A DNA stretch of 64,000 bases from Bacteroidetes bacterium 2013_40CM_41_45 (lineage in GTDB: Bacteria; Bacteroidota; Bacteroidia; AKYH767-A; 2013-40CM-41-45), in NCBI GenBank assembly GCA_002215675.1, contig NGFH01000003.1:1-64000 (forward strand), read 5' to 3'. A model generated the notes under the pieces. That model ran no database searches, had not been told where the DNA came from, and saw only the letters and a program-made list of their open reading frames with translations. Position numbers and translations under genes: made by a program. The first letter of the stretch is position 1, and each line of letters opens with the position of its first letter. This document shows, in pieces, positions 1 through 7,671 of the stretch.

Positions 1-1
1 C

Positions 2-99
2 GTGACAGATACTCCAGTCGTGACAGATACTCCAGTCGTGACAGATACTCCAGTCGTGACAGATACTCCAGTCGTGACAGATACTCCAGTCGTGACAGA
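2..99 (+). repeat. 18-bp tandem repeat, five copies plus a partial one
   Basis: The unit gtgacagatactccagtc is repeated without change at 2, 20, 38, 56 and 74, with a partial copy from 92. Each unit is in frame and encodes VTDTPV. Perfect identity suggests recent expansion by slippage. The repeat may continue left of the window. Confidence 0.95.
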
Positions 100-250
100 A
101 ATTGCAACTTTTATTGCAGACCATTCACCTCGTAAATATAAGTGTTGGGCGGCAAAATGGTTTGGATGGGGAAATGGCCCTCTTCCTGTTGATTGCAGAT
201 GGCCTGATAATATGCCACAAAGTCCAATTCATGATGGATGGAATGATTAA
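2..250 (+). CDS. 3' end of a truncated gene with TDTPVV repeats
   Basis: The frame is open from the window edge, so the true start lies upstream. The first 30 or so residues are tandem copies of the hexapeptide VTDTPV, encoded by an 18-bp DNA repeat. A unique C-terminal part of about 50 residues follows; it is rich in Trp and Pro, with KYKCWAAKWFGW and a terminal PIHDGWND. I do not recognise a family. The repeat looks like a flexible linker in a surface or structural protein, but that is inference. The gene ends just before the tRNA array. Confidence 0.6.
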   Translation: MTDTPVVTDTPVVTDTPVVTDTPVVTDTPVVTEIATFIADHSPRKYKCWAAKWFGWGNGPLPVDCRWPDNMPQSPIHDGWND

Positions 251-289
251 ATAAAAAAAATACCTCTCGATGTACAGGTTAATCGAAAT

Positions 290-362
290 GGGCGTGTAGT
301 TTAACTGGGAAAACAGTTGGTTTGCAACCATCAGAGCGAGGATTCGACTTCCTCCATGTCCA
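290..362 (+). tRNA. tRNA-Ala(TGC)
   Basis: A cloverleaf can be drawn: acceptor GGGCGTG pairs with CATGTCC, the anticodon loop is TTTGCAA, and the T arm is GAGGA-TTCGACT-TCCTC. The third acceptor pair is G3-U70, the classic alanine identity element, and the discriminator is A. The anticodon stem has one T-T mismatch. CCA is not encoded. It is the first tRNA of the array. Confidence 0.85.
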
Positions 363-368
363 CTAATA

Positions 369-405
369 GTCATAACTGGTTGTTTTCCAGATAAAACATT
401 ATGAC
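369..405 (+). other. 37-nt hairpin with an anticodon-like loop
   Basis: GTCATAA (369-375) pairs perfectly with TTATGAC (399-405). Inside is a 4-bp CTGG/CCAG stem closing the seven-base loop TTGTTTT, which has T at the position equivalent to 33. It resembles an acceptor stem stacked directly on an anticodon arm, with no D or T arm. Function unknown. Confidence 0.45.
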
Positions 406-493
406 GAAGCATATGTTTTTGGTTGAGATAGAGATATTTCAATACCATATGTAGGATAATAACAAAAAGACTGATAGGAGAGACTATCATTAT

Positions 494-561
494 AGTGGCG
501 TACTGTGGATGAAATGAAATCTCCAAAATTTCTAGAGAGGGTTCGACTCCTTCCGCTACTG
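494..561 (+). tRNA. tRNA-Trp(CCA) with a reduced D arm
   Basis: Acceptor AGTGGCG pairs with CGCTACT (one G-U), the anticodon arm is GAAAT-CTCCAAA-ATTTC and the T arm is GAGGG-TTCGACT-CCTTC. The discriminator is G, as expected for bacterial tRNA-Trp. Only 15 nt separate the acceptor and anticodon stems and no D stem can be drawn, so the D arm is degenerate. Length is 68 nt. CCA is not encoded. Confidence 0.7.
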
Positions 562-635
562 CTAATATACAAAAATAACATAGTTGAATTTTTAGGTATC
601 ACTTCATTTCGACAAAGATTTATGTATATAATAAA

Positions 636-658
636 AGATATTCTTGATATGAATATCT
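636..658 (+). other. Hairpin with 7-nt loop just before tRNA-Tyr
   Basis: AGATATTC (636-643) pairs with GAATATCT (651-658), leaving loop TTGATAT. The end of the stem lies 4 nt before tRNA-Tyr. It could be a processing signal or a remnant of an anticodon arm; the loop reads GAT after the U33 equivalent. Low certainty on function. Confidence 0.4.
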
Positions 659-661
659 TAT

Positions 662-747
662 GTGTTGGCGGCAAAGATGGTGGGTTGCGGCGGACTGTAA
701 ATCCGTTTACCGTAAGGTACTTGATGGTTCGAGTCCATCTCAACACA
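662..747 (+). tRNA. tRNA-Tyr(GTA)
   Basis: Acceptor GTGTTGG pairs with TCAACAC, the discriminator is A, the anticodon loop is CTGTAAA, and the T arm is GATGG-TTCGAGT-CCATC. The long variable arm (TACC-GTAA-GGTA) is normal for bacterial tRNA-Tyr. CCA is not encoded. Confidence 0.9.
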
Positions 748-880
748 CAAAATTTACTATTGACCGAGTGAATAGGTGCAATAAGTCTGGTATCATTCAA
801 TGGATTTATATTCTAAATGCGAATGATGATATTGTTGAATCGTGGACATGGGTTAAATTCCCATATAGTATTTTTTATAT

Positions 881-952
881 AGGCAAGTAGCTCAGTGGTA
901 GAGCGTCCGTCTGATACGCGGAGGGTCAAAAGTTCAATTCTTTTTTTGCCTA
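881..952 (+). tRNA. tRNA-Ile(GAT)
   Basis: Acceptor AGGCAAG pairs with TTTGCCT, the D arm has the standard GCTC...GAGC form, the anticodon arm is TCCGT-CTGATAC-GCGGA and the T arm is AAAAG-TTCAATT-CTTTT. The discriminator is A. All arms are present. Confidence 0.9.
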
Positions 953-990
953 CAAATTATAAATAAAATATTTGTTTTATTTATTTTTAT

Positions 991-1067
991 GGTTTATTAG
1001 CTCAATCGGATAGAGCAATACATTGTCAATGTATAGGTTGCGGATTCGAGTTCCGCATAGACCGCCA
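991..1067 (+). tRNA. tRNA-Asp(GTC) with encoded CCA
   Basis: Acceptor GGTTTAT pairs with ATAGACC, the discriminator is G (expected for Asp), and CCA is encoded, which is rare in this array. The anticodon arm is ATACA-TTGTCAA-TGTAT and the T arm is GCGGA-TTCGAGT-TCCGC. All arms are regular. Confidence 0.92.
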
Positions 1068-1219
1068 ATATATCTGTTCAGACTCTAGAGTAGTAGAAAT
1101 CTTTTGAAGGTGATGGGCGTGTGGTTAGGGATTGCTGGACACGGATTGATTTTGAACTTAGCTACTGGACATGATTCATGGAACATAGAGACTAACATGA
1201 ATCAAAATAATTTTCATAT
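1068..1219 (+). other. Unassigned stretch within the tRNA array
   Basis: No complete tRNA or credible reading frame is visible. The start of one segment (GGGCGTGTGGTTAG near 1118) resembles the 5' end of tRNA-Ala, but no matching acceptor strand or T arm follows. An 8-bp inverted repeat GATTCATG/CATGAATC lies near 1172-1202. This may be a decayed tRNA. Confidence 0.3.
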
Positions 1220-1302
1220 GTTGAATGTGGCAGACTGGTAATGCGCCTGACTGTGAATCAGGGTGTGAAAACACGATGAGGATTCGATTTCCTCCATTCA
1301 AC
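1220..1302 (+). tRNA. tRNA-His(GTG) with encoded G-1 and a long variable arm
   Basis: Acceptor TTGAATG pairs with CATTCAA. An additional 5' G (position -1, base 1220) faces C73 (base 1302), the bacterial His identity pair. The anticodon arm is CCTGA-CTGTGAA-TCAGG and the T arm is GAGGA-TTCGATT-TCCTC. The variable region is 15 nt and folds as GTGT-GAAA-ACAC, a type II arm. That is normal for Leu, Ser and Tyr but not for His. Confidence 0.88.
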
Positions 1303-1321
1303 CAAATAGGAGTAAAATATT

Positions 1322-1816
1322 TTGGAAAGATTTTGGTCAAAAGTAGATATTAAAAATAAAAATGATTGTTGGAATTGGATTGGTGCAATTGATACAAATG
1401 GTTATGGTGCTTTCAAATATATGGGAAAGAAAATTAATTCTCATAGATTTGCATGGTTTTTAGAAAATGATTATTTTTCAGAAATAAATATTTGTCATAT
1501 TTGTGATAATAGATTATGTTGCAATCCAAATCATTTATTTGAAGGAACTGGAAAAGATAATATGCAAGATGCAAAAAATAAAAATAGATTAGCAACAAGT
1601 AAAAATAAAAAACATGGATTTTTTATTCATCCTGAAAAAGTTGCAAGAGGAGAAAATTCTGGAAAACATATCCTAACTAATGAAAATGTTATAAAAATAA
1701 AATTTTTATTAAAAAATACAAACTATAAACACAAAGAAATTGGTAAAATATTTGGTGTTGCAAGAAGTACAATAAGTTGTATTGCAATCAATAGGAATTG
1801 GAAATCCATTAAATAA
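1322..1816 (+). CDS. HNH homing endonuclease (HNH_3 type) with C-terminal HTH
   Basis: Probable free-standing DNA endonuclease of 164 residues. The N-terminal part has the CWNWIGAIDTNGYG entry typical of phage HNH_3 proteins. The core is SHRFAWF, then CHICDNRLCCNPNHL with paired cysteines and histidines, then GTGKDNMQDA. The last 45 residues form a helix-turn-helix-like segment (YKHKEIGKIFGVARSTI). The start is TTG, preceded by AGGAG at 1308-1312. It lies between tRNA-His and tRNA-Arg, a usual landing site for homing genes. Family assignment is firm; the target is unknown. Confidence 0.88.
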   Translation: MERFWSKVDIKNKNDCWNWIGAIDTNGYGAFKYMGKKINSHRFAWFLENDYFSEINICHICDNRLCCNPNHLFEGTGKDNMQDAKNKNRLATSKNKKHGFFIHPEKVARGENSGKHILTNENVIKIKFLLKNTNYKHKEIGKIFGVARSTISCIAINRNWKSIK

Positions 1817-1825
1817 TTTAATTAT

Positions 1826-1899
1826 GCGTTGGTAGCTCAATTGGATGGAGCAAAGAGTTTCTACCTCTTAGGTTGCGGGTTCAAATCCTGCCCAACGCA
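1826..1899 (+). tRNA. tRNA-Arg(TCT)
   Basis: Acceptor GCGTTGG pairs with CCAACGC, the discriminator is A, the anticodon arm is AAGAG-TTTCTAC-CTCTT and the T arm is GCGGG-TTCAAAT-CCTGC. All arms are regular. It decodes AGA, a very common arginine codon in this AT-rich genome. Confidence 0.93.
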
Positions 1900-1900
1900 C

Positions 1901-1962
1901 ATTCGGACGGATTAAGAGCTAGACTTACAATTCTAGTAAAATTCCAGATGTATATCCGAGTC
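1901..1962 (+). tRNA. Armless tRNA-like element, anticodon TAC (Val-like)
   Basis: ATTCGGA (1901-1907) pairs with TCCGAGT (1955-1961) as an acceptor stem. CTAGA and TCTAG close a loop containing CTTACAA, a valine-type anticodon loop with one extra base. Only 11 nt stand in place of the D arm and 18 nt in place of variable region plus T arm, and neither forms a normal stem. At 62 nt it is either a decayed tRNA-Val or a functional minimal tRNA-like RNA. Confidence 0.45.
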
Positions 1963-1976
1963 TGGTAAAATAAAAT

Positions 1977-2048
1977 CAGGAATTGGTGTAGCGGTTGCAT
2001 GGCTATTTTGGAAATAGGCGGTGGAAGGTTCAACTCCTTCATTCTTGA
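1977..2048 (+). tRNA. tRNA-Pro(TGG)
   Basis: Acceptor CAGGAAT pairs with ATTCTTG, so the first pair is C1-G72 with A73, as in bacterial tRNA-Pro. The anticodon loop is TTTGGAA and the T arm is GAAGG-TTCAACT-CCTTC. The anticodon stem has a terminal mismatch. Confidence 0.85.
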
Positions 2049-2061
2049 CTGTAATAAATAT

Positions 2062-2134
2062 AACCTCTTCGTATAATGGTTTATTATGTGTGGCTTTGAA
2101 CCACAAGATAGTTGTTCGATTCAATTAGAGGTTG
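2062..2134 (+). tRNA. tRNA-Gln(TTG)
   Basis: Acceptor AACCTCT pairs with AGAGGTT, the discriminator is G (expected for Gln), the anticodon arm is TGTGG-CTTTGAA-CCACA and the T arm is AGTTG-TTCGATT-CAATT. It is the last tRNA, 35 nt before thyX. Confidence 0.87.
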
Positions 2135-2168
2135 CTATTAATAAAAATTCACATGGAGATTAAATAAA

Positions 2169-2864
2169 TTGCAAATAGATATATTGGATAAGGGATTTGT
2201 AAAACTGATTGATAATATGGGGAATGATTTAAGTGTGGTAAATGCCGCACGAGTTAGTTTAAATAGAAATTCAGAAACATTTCAAGACCAAGATGAAAAA
2301 TTAATTAAATATTTATTAACCAAGAAACACACGAGTCCATTTGAGCATGTTGTTTTCACTTTTTTAGTTAAGACCCCTCTTTTTATTCGCTCTCAATGGA
2401 TGCGTCATCGGATGTGGTCTTATAATGAAATTTCAAGACGTTATACATCTGAAAATATAGATTTTTATATTCCAGAATCTTTTAGAAAACAGGCTGATAA
2501 CAATAGACAAGCAAGTATAGATGAAGAAATAGATAATATAAATATTCGTGATGGATTTATTTCACATTCAAAATCAGTAAAAAATCACATATCAGATACA
2601 TCAATATATTTATTTGAAAGTTATAAAAACCTTATTGAACAAGGTGTTTCTCGTGAACAAGCCAGAATGATATTGCCACAAAATATGTATACAAGTTTTT
2701 ATGGTACTGTTGATTTATGGAATCTTTTACACTTTTTAGAATTAAGAAATGATTCTCATGCACAATATGAAATGAGATTGTATGCACAGGCAATAGAAAA
2801 AATTGTTGAATCAATTGTTCCTTCAACCATAAAAATATGGAAAAAATTAAAATTAACTCAGTAA
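2169..2864 (+). CDS. thyX: Flavin-dependent thymidylate synthase ThyX
   Basis: Makes dTMP from dUMP with methylenetetrahydrofolate, FAD and NADPH. The ThyX signature RHRxxSxNxxSxR is complete as RHRMWSYNEISRRY, followed by SREQARMILPQNMYT in the C-terminal part. The 231-residue length is normal. The start is TTG with GGAG about 10 nt upstream. It opens the rightward early arm after the tRNA array and fits with the dUTPase, dCMP deaminase and RNR encoded further right. Confidence 0.96.
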   Translation: MQIDILDKGFVKLIDNMGNDLSVVNAARVSLNRNSETFQDQDEKLIKYLLTKKHTSPFEHVVFTFLVKTPLFIRSQWMRHRMWSYNEISRRYTSENIDFYIPESFRKQADNNRQASIDEEIDNINIRDGFISHSKSVKNHISDTSIYLFESYKNLIEQGVSREQARMILPQNMYTSFYGTVDLWNLLHFLELRNDSHAQYEMRLYAQAIEKIVESIVPSTIKIWKKLKLTQ

Positions 2865-2945
2865 TTTTAAGCTGATTAATGAATTTATTAACCCTAATTT
2901 ATTTAAAAAAATAGAATGGAGAGAGGACTATAGAGATAGGTTAAA

Positions 2946-3473
2946 ATGAAAAATAAATGTATTGTGATACTCCGGGGGAACTCAGAAGGAAAAAACAAAT
3001 TTCAAGAAATTGTTAAAAAAAGATATTGGATTTGGAATATATCTCCATCAAATTTAGGTGGGGAAGTTGCAAGACTTTTAGGTTGGGATGGAAATCGTGA
3101 TACTCAATTCAATATATTTATAGATAAATTATTAGATTTAGGTGATAATTATTTTGATTTTAGATATTGGTATATATCTAATTATAAAAATAAATTATTG
3201 GAATCTGATAAGGCTGAAAAGAATAATATGACTGGTGATTTGATGGTTATTCATGGGGCTGATGACTTTTTATCAAAAAGACTTCAGGATGATTATAATA
3301 TATTTGAATTCACTCTCAACAAAACAAAGCAAAATGATTCTGGAATTAATGGATTTATGTTTTGTTATAATGATGAAGATTTTGAAGAACAAATTTTTAA
3401 GAGAATAGAAGAATTAAGTTTTATAGAAAATAAAATAGAAACACAAGGAGAAAATATAGATGTCACAGTTTAA
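2946..3473 (+). CDS. Possible degenerate nucleotide kinase-like protein
   Basis: 175 residues. The N-terminus (CIVILRGNSEGKNKFQEI) has a beta-strand/Gly-loop/helix pattern like a P-loop but lacks a clean GxxGKS/T, and a GDLMVIHGADDF strand follows later. The order loosely resembles phage deoxynucleoside monophosphate kinases of the T4 gp1 type; this is a weak inference. It overlaps the next gene by 14 nt, so it is translated with the RecA-like ATPase. Confidence 0.45.
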   Translation: MKNKCIVILRGNSEGKNKFQEIVKKRYWIWNISPSNLGGEVARLLGWDGNRDTQFNIFIDKLLDLGDNYFDFRYWYISNYKNKLLESDKAEKNNMTGDLMVIHGADDFLSKRLQDDYNIFEFTLNKTKQNDSGINGFMFCYNDEDFEEQIFKRIEELSFIENKIETQGENIDVTV

Positions 3474-4383
3474 TATCGCACAAGCTAAACGAGAACTAAT
3501 TTGGACTAAACTTGCTCTTATGGGAGCATCTGGAAGTGGTAAAACTTTTTCATCACTTAGACTTGCAAGCGGTATGTTAGAATCACTGGTTGCATTAGGT
3601 CAAGGTAAAAATGGAAAAATTCTTTTGGCTAATACAGAAGCATCTCGTGGACGTTATTATGCCAATGAATTTCAATATGATATTATTGATATTGGTTCAC
3701 CTCATAATCCAGAAAAATATGTTGAACTTGTAGATTATGTTGTTGAAAATGATTATCCTATTTTAATTATTGATAGTACAAGTCATGAATGGGAAGGAAA
3801 GGGTGGTTGTTTAGAATTACATCAACAAGCTGGTGGAACATTTCAATCATGGGCAAAAGTTACTCCTCGCCATGATAAATTTATTCAAGCAATTGCAGAT
3901 AGTCCAATTCATTTAATTGCTACTATGCGCGGTAAAGACCAATATGAAATTGAAAAGAATGAAACCGGCAAAAATAATGTAAAGAAATTAGGTGTTGGAG
4001 CGCAACAAAGAAACGGTTTTGAATATGAATTTACTGCAACATTTAGTATTGATAAGTCTGTTGCAACAGTTCAAAAAGATAATACACATATTTTTCAAGA
4101 TTCAAGTGGAGAAATTCTTTCTGAAAAATTTGGCAAAGATATTATCAAGTGGGCAAATAGTGGAGAGGGTTATACTCCTCCAGTAAGAGTTTCTGAAAAA
4201 AGTATTGATAGTTCTGATAAAACAGAAGTAATGAAAATGATTAAAGAAAAAGGTGGAGCAAAAAATAAGCCACTTGTAGAATTAATTAAGAAATATGAAC
4301 CATCTGGAAATCCAAATAAAATTACAGATACATCAGCATTTACACAATTAAAAATCGAATTAGAATCAATTCAATCAATTTAA
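3460..4383 (+). CDS. RecA-like P-loop ATPase (Sak4-like)
   Basis: Likely recombination or annealing ATPase. Walker A is GASGSGKT at residues 22-29 and Walker B is ILIIDSTS with Asp105, in a single RecA-type ATPase core of about 230 residues. A C-terminal tail of about 70 residues is rich in Lys and Glu. Phage ATPases of this form usually sit beside an SSB, as here (next gene, 23 nt downstream). The start has SD AGGAGA inside the preceding gene. The ATPase assignment is firm; the Sak4 label is from family resemblance and context. Confidence 0.8.
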   Translation: MSQFNIAQAKRELIWTKLALMGASGSGKTFSSLRLASGMLESLVALGQGKNGKILLANTEASRGRYYANEFQYDIIDIGSPHNPEKYVELVDYVVENDYPILIIDSTSHEWEGKGGCLELHQQAGGTFQSWAKVTPRHDKFIQAIADSPIHLIATMRGKDQYEIEKNETGKNNVKKLGVGAQQRNGFEYEFTATFSIDKSVATVQKDNTHIFQDSSGEILSEKFGKDIIKWANSGEGYTPPVRVSEKSIDSSDKTEVMKMIKEKGGAKNKPLVELIKKYEPSGNPNKITDTSAFTQLKIELESIQSI

Positions 4384-4406
4384 TTTATAACTAGGAGAAA
4401 ATAAAA

Positions 4407-4838
4407 ATGTGGATTAAAGACCAAACTATTAGGGTAATTGTAACAAGTGCAGTTGATAAAGGCAAATATGGAGAATTGCGTTTTGTAGATTCTCGAAAAG
4501 TAAAAGCAACCGGACTTTATGTAAAATCATATTTTTCTTTTTGGACAGTTGCAGGAACAGCTTATCAAACTTTTCCAACTTTAGTAAGAGCAATTGAAAA
4601 TTCTGGAACATTTGAAGGTTCAGATAGAAAAAAGGGTGTTCAAATTATTATTAAGGCATTTTCAATCGGTCAAGAAAAATATACTGACAAAGAAGGAAAT
4701 GAAATATTTTCAAAACAACCTCGTTTCACTGTTTGGGATTGGGATTTTGTAGAATCTTCTAATAAAGATATGGATACTCCTTCAACTGTTGAAACACCTT
4801 TCGACAAAGAACCAGAAATTGAATGGCCTGAAGAATAA
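4407..4838 (+). CDS. Single-stranded DNA-binding-like protein
   Basis: 143 residues with a beta-rich N-terminal domain and an acidic C-terminal tail ending EIEWPEE, the arrangement of phage SSB proteins that recruit partners through an acidic tip. It lies between a RecA-like ATPase and the primase-helicase, which supports a role in coating ssDNA. No diagnostic OB-fold motif can be proved by eye, so the call rests on architecture and context. SD is AGGAG. Confidence 0.6.
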   Translation: MWIKDQTIRVIVTSAVDKGKYGELRFVDSRKVKATGLYVKSYFSFWTVAGTAYQTFPTLVRAIENSGTFEGSDRKKGVQIIIKAFSIGQEKYTDKEGNEIFSKQPRFTVWDWDFVESSNKDMDTPSTVETPFDKEPEIEWPEE

Positions 4839-4852
4839 AATATACATTTTAT
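4835..4852 (+). repeat. Intercistronic mini-hairpin, copy 1
   Basis: ATAAAAT pairs with ATTTTAT around a 4-nt loop. The stop codon of the SSB-like gene (4836-4838) forms part of the 5' arm. Confidence 0.5.
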
Positions 4853-4859
4853 TAATAAA

Positions 4860-4894
4860 TATGGGTTGGATAATTATATATTATCCAACCCATA
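4860..4894 (+). repeat. Strong 15-bp inverted repeat
   Basis: The arms at 4860-4874 and 4880-4894 are perfectly complementary (core ATGGGTTGGATAAT) around TATAT. No T-run follows on the plus strand, so it is not a typical terminator. It may stabilise the upstream mRNA or separate SSB and primase expression. Confidence 0.7.
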
Positions 4895-4927
4895 AAAAAT
4901 TCTTACTTTTATAGACTTGGAGAAAAT

Positions 4928-6865
4928 ATGCTAATACCTAAAGATTTAGTTATAGAAGCAAGACAAAAATTTGGTGCTAATGCGGCAGGAATTATAGCCA
5001 AAGATTTAAACATCAAAGATTATGATAATGAAAATTTAAAGGGGTGCTGTCCTTTTCATAATGAGGATACACCATCTTTTGTTTGGTATGAAAAAGGTGA
5101 TTATTTTAAATGTTTTGGTTGTCAAAAAACATATAATATTATTGACCATTATATGAATTTTGATAAACTTTCTTATGTTGATTCTGTTGAAAAATTATTT
5201 AAAGAATCACAAACATCTTTTAGATTTTCTGAAAAGAATATAAAAAAGAAGGATTATCAATATCCAAAATATGAAATAGATGAAAATGAAAAATCATATG
5301 ATAGAACCAGTGTTGAAAAATATCTTGCAACAAGAGGAATATCAAAAAATACATTAGATAAGTTTGATATATTGTCGGATAAAAAAGGTAATATCACATA
5401 TAATTATAGAAATACAAATGGTGTTCTTACAATGGTGAGATACCGTCTTGGAAGAATTGCTGAAAAAACAGATTCATCAAAATTTTGGTCACAACCAAAT
5501 GCAGATACGACTCCATTACTTTTTGGAATGAATAACACTAGTCCGCTTTCAACACTTGTTTTGACTGAAGGTGAATTGGATGCGTTATCTGTTTATGAAG
5601 CCGGGCATCAAAATTCTGTTTCAGTTCCTTTTGGTGCAAATAATTATTCTTGGATTGAAGAAAATTTTGATTATTTACAACAATTTGAAACCATAATTGT
5701 TTGGTCAGATAATGATGAACCCGGAATAAAAATGCGTAAGGAAGTTTGTTCTCGGCTAGGTTCTGATAAACAAAAAGTTTTATTTGTCAATCTTCCTCTT
5801 GAAATTGAAAATGAAAAAATAAAAGATATTAATCAAGTTCTAGTAAAATTTGGAAAAGAAAAAGTTTTAGAATTTATTAATAATGCCGAAGAACAAAAGA
5901 TAGAAGGAATATTAGACCTTTCAGAAGCAGAAGATTTTGACCTTGAAAAAAGAGAAGGTCTTTATTCTGGAATAAAAGAAATTGATGATATGATTTATAA
6001 ATTTTTCTTTGGCAATGTTGTTTCTGTTACTGGTTTTGCCGGAGGAGGAAAATCAAGTCTTGTTAATCAATTGTTTATCAATGAAGCATTACATCAAGGA
6101 TATGATGTAACTGTATTTTCTGGTGAACTTCCTTCTGATATGTTACGTCAATGGGTTGAAATCAATATGGCTGGAAGAGAACATATTGAAGAACACAAAA
6201 ATAAATTTAAAAGAATTATTAAAATTGATACCATTAAAAAAATGAAAGACTGGTATAAGGGCAGAATAAATTATTATGAAGCAGAAGATAATCATATTGA
6301 TGCTGTTTTAGGCAAGGCCGAAGAAACCATTAGAAAAAAGGGCGTTAAAGTTTTAGTGCTTGATAATTTAGCCACATTGGGACTAGGTGAAGACGATAAC
6401 AATACTTATGCAAAACAAAAACAAGCAATTGTAAAAATAAAGAATTTTGCAAATAAATTTAATATTCTAGTTGTTCTTGTTGTTCATCCTCGTAAACCAG
6501 CAAGTGGAATTACAAGTGTTCAATCCGGTTATGAAATGTCAGGAAGCGGTGATTTATTCAACTTAGTTCAATATAATTTTTCTGTCAAAAGAATAACAAA
6601 AAAAGAAAAAGAAGGTAAGAAAAAAAGAGGTGGGGGATGGGAAATAGAACCCTGTTTATATGATGTAAGAATAGAATTTTTCAAAAATCGTATAACAGGA
6701 CAACTTGGTGATTGCTTTTTATATTTTGATTATCCAAGTTATCGCTTTTATATTACACCAGAACAACTTTGGAAAAGATTTTCTTGGGACAAAAATACTT
6801 TGCCATTGCGAACAGATGACCCAAATGAGAAATATAGAGAAATGCCAGAAGAGTTTAAAACATAA
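4928..6865 (+). CDS. Bifunctional DNA primase-helicase (T7 gp4-like)
   Basis: Synthesises RNA primers and unwinds DNA at the fork. Order of domains: CHC2 zinc finger (C40/C41, H44 and C62/C65 in CCPFH...CFGC), TOPRIM domain (LTEGELDA with E214; WSDND with D261), then a DnaB-type helicase with Walker A GFAGGGKSS near 369-377 and a later VLDNLATLG Walker B region. The fused layout and 645-residue length match T7 gp4-like proteins, slightly longer. SD TTGGAG. It abuts the next gene with a 1-nt overlap. Confidence 0.93.
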   Translation: MLIPKDLVIEARQKFGANAAGIIAKDLNIKDYDNENLKGCCPFHNEDTPSFVWYEKGDYFKCFGCQKTYNIIDHYMNFDKLSYVDSVEKLFKESQTSFRFSEKNIKKKDYQYPKYEIDENEKSYDRTSVEKYLATRGISKNTLDKFDILSDKKGNITYNYRNTNGVLTMVRYRLGRIAEKTDSSKFWSQPNADTTPLLFGMNNTSPLSTLVLTEGELDALSVYEAGHQNSVSVPFGANNYSWIEENFDYLQQFETIIVWSDNDEPGIKMRKEVCSRLGSDKQKVLFVNLPLEIENEKIKDINQVLVKFGKEKVLEFINNAEEQKIEGILDLSEAEDFDLEKREGLYSGIKEIDDMIYKFFFGNVVSVTGFAGGGKSSLVNQLFINEALHQGYDVTVFSGELPSDMLRQWVEINMAGREHIEEHKNKFKRIIKIDTIKKMKDWYKGRINYYEAEDNHIDAVLGKAEETIRKKGVKVLVLDNLATLGLGEDDNNTYAKQKQAIVKIKNFANKFNILVVLVVHPRKPASGITSVQSGYEMSGSGDLFNLVQYNFSVKRITKKEKEGKKKRGGGWEIEPCLYDVRIEFFKNRITGQLGDCFLYFDYPSYRFYITPEQLWKRFSWDKNTLPLRTDDPNEKYREMPEEFKT

Positions 6866-7671
6866 TGTCTGATTATGATTTTATTATTGATAATATGAAA
6901 TTTAGTTACTCCAACATAAGCACATTTGAAACATGTGCTTATGCTTGGAAATTAACGTATATTGATACGTTAAAAAGAGAGCCAAATTTTTTTGCTGAAT
7001 TTGGAACTTTATGTCATGATATTCTGGAAAAATATTTTAAGGGTGAATTAGATTTATTTAATTTGCCGAATTATTATGAAAAACATTTTTATGAAGTTGT
7101 TCAATCAATTTCTCTTTCCGGAACAATGACTCAAAATTATTATGATGCTGGCTATGATTTTTTTACTAATATTGATATAAATCCTGATGATTTTGAAATA
7201 TTGGAATCAGAATTAAAAACAAGTTCGATTTGGAATGGAATAGAACTTGTTGTTAAACCAGATATTGTTTTGAAAGAAAAATCAACCGGCAAAATAATTC
7301 TTATGGATTATAAAACATCCATTATCAAGAAAAATAAAAATGGGTCAATAGCAAAATCTGATATTGATAAACTAAATGGATATAAAAAACAATTATTTTT
7401 ATATGCTTTCTTTTTATCTCAAAATCAAAAAACTAAAATAGAAGAAATTCGACTATGGTTTATTCGCAATAATACATTTGAGATATTTCAATATACAGAA
7501 AAAGAAGCAATTGAAACTTTAAATTGGTTTATGAAAATTGTGGCTAAAATAAAAGAAGAAGAAAAATTTATTGCCAATATAAGCAATCCATTTTTTTGCA
7601 ATAATTTATGTGGAGTTCGTATGTCCTGTGAATTCAGGATACAAAATCCAGAAAAAGCATCAGAATCTTAG
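6865..7671 (+). CDS. Cas4/RecB-like PD-(D/E)XK exonuclease with Fe-S cysteines
   Basis: Probable DNA end-processing nuclease of 268 residues. The nuclease motif is D133 (KPDIV) and D148-Y-K150 (LMDYKTS). A cysteine near the N-terminus (STFETC) and a C-terminal group (CNNLCGVRMSC) match the four-cysteine iron-sulphur layout of Cas4 and AddB nucleases. Translationally coupled to the primase-helicase. Its final codons form the left arm of a terminator, so it closes the 2.1-7.7 kb operon. No CRISPR array is seen, so a recombination role is likelier than spacer capture. Confidence 0.85.
   Translation: MSDYDFIIDNMKFSYSNISTFETCAYAWKLTYIDTLKREPNFFAEFGTLCHDILEKYFKGELDLFNLPNYYEKHFYEVVQSISLSGTMTQNYYDAGYDFFTNIDINPDDFEILESELKTSSIWNGIELVVKPDIVLKEKSTGKIILMDYKTSIIKKNKNGSIAKSDIDKLNGYKKQLFLYAFFLSQNQKTKIEEIRLWFIRNNTFEIFQYTEKEAIETLNWFMKIVAKIKEEEKFIANISNPFFCNNLCGVRMSCEFRIQNPEKASES

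Noticed and set aside
2-99. CRISPR array
   Set aside because: Repeats are directly adjacent without spacers and are in frame with a coding sequence.
125-800. Two minus-strand open frames across the first tRNAs
   Set aside because: They cover the tRNA-Ala and tRNA-Trp genes antisense, have no ribosome sites and oppose all neighbouring genes.
790-872. Possible tRNA with T arm ATGGG-TTAAATT-CCCAT
   Set aside because: The acceptor has an internal C-A mismatch, and no acceptable D arm or anticodon arm can be drawn.
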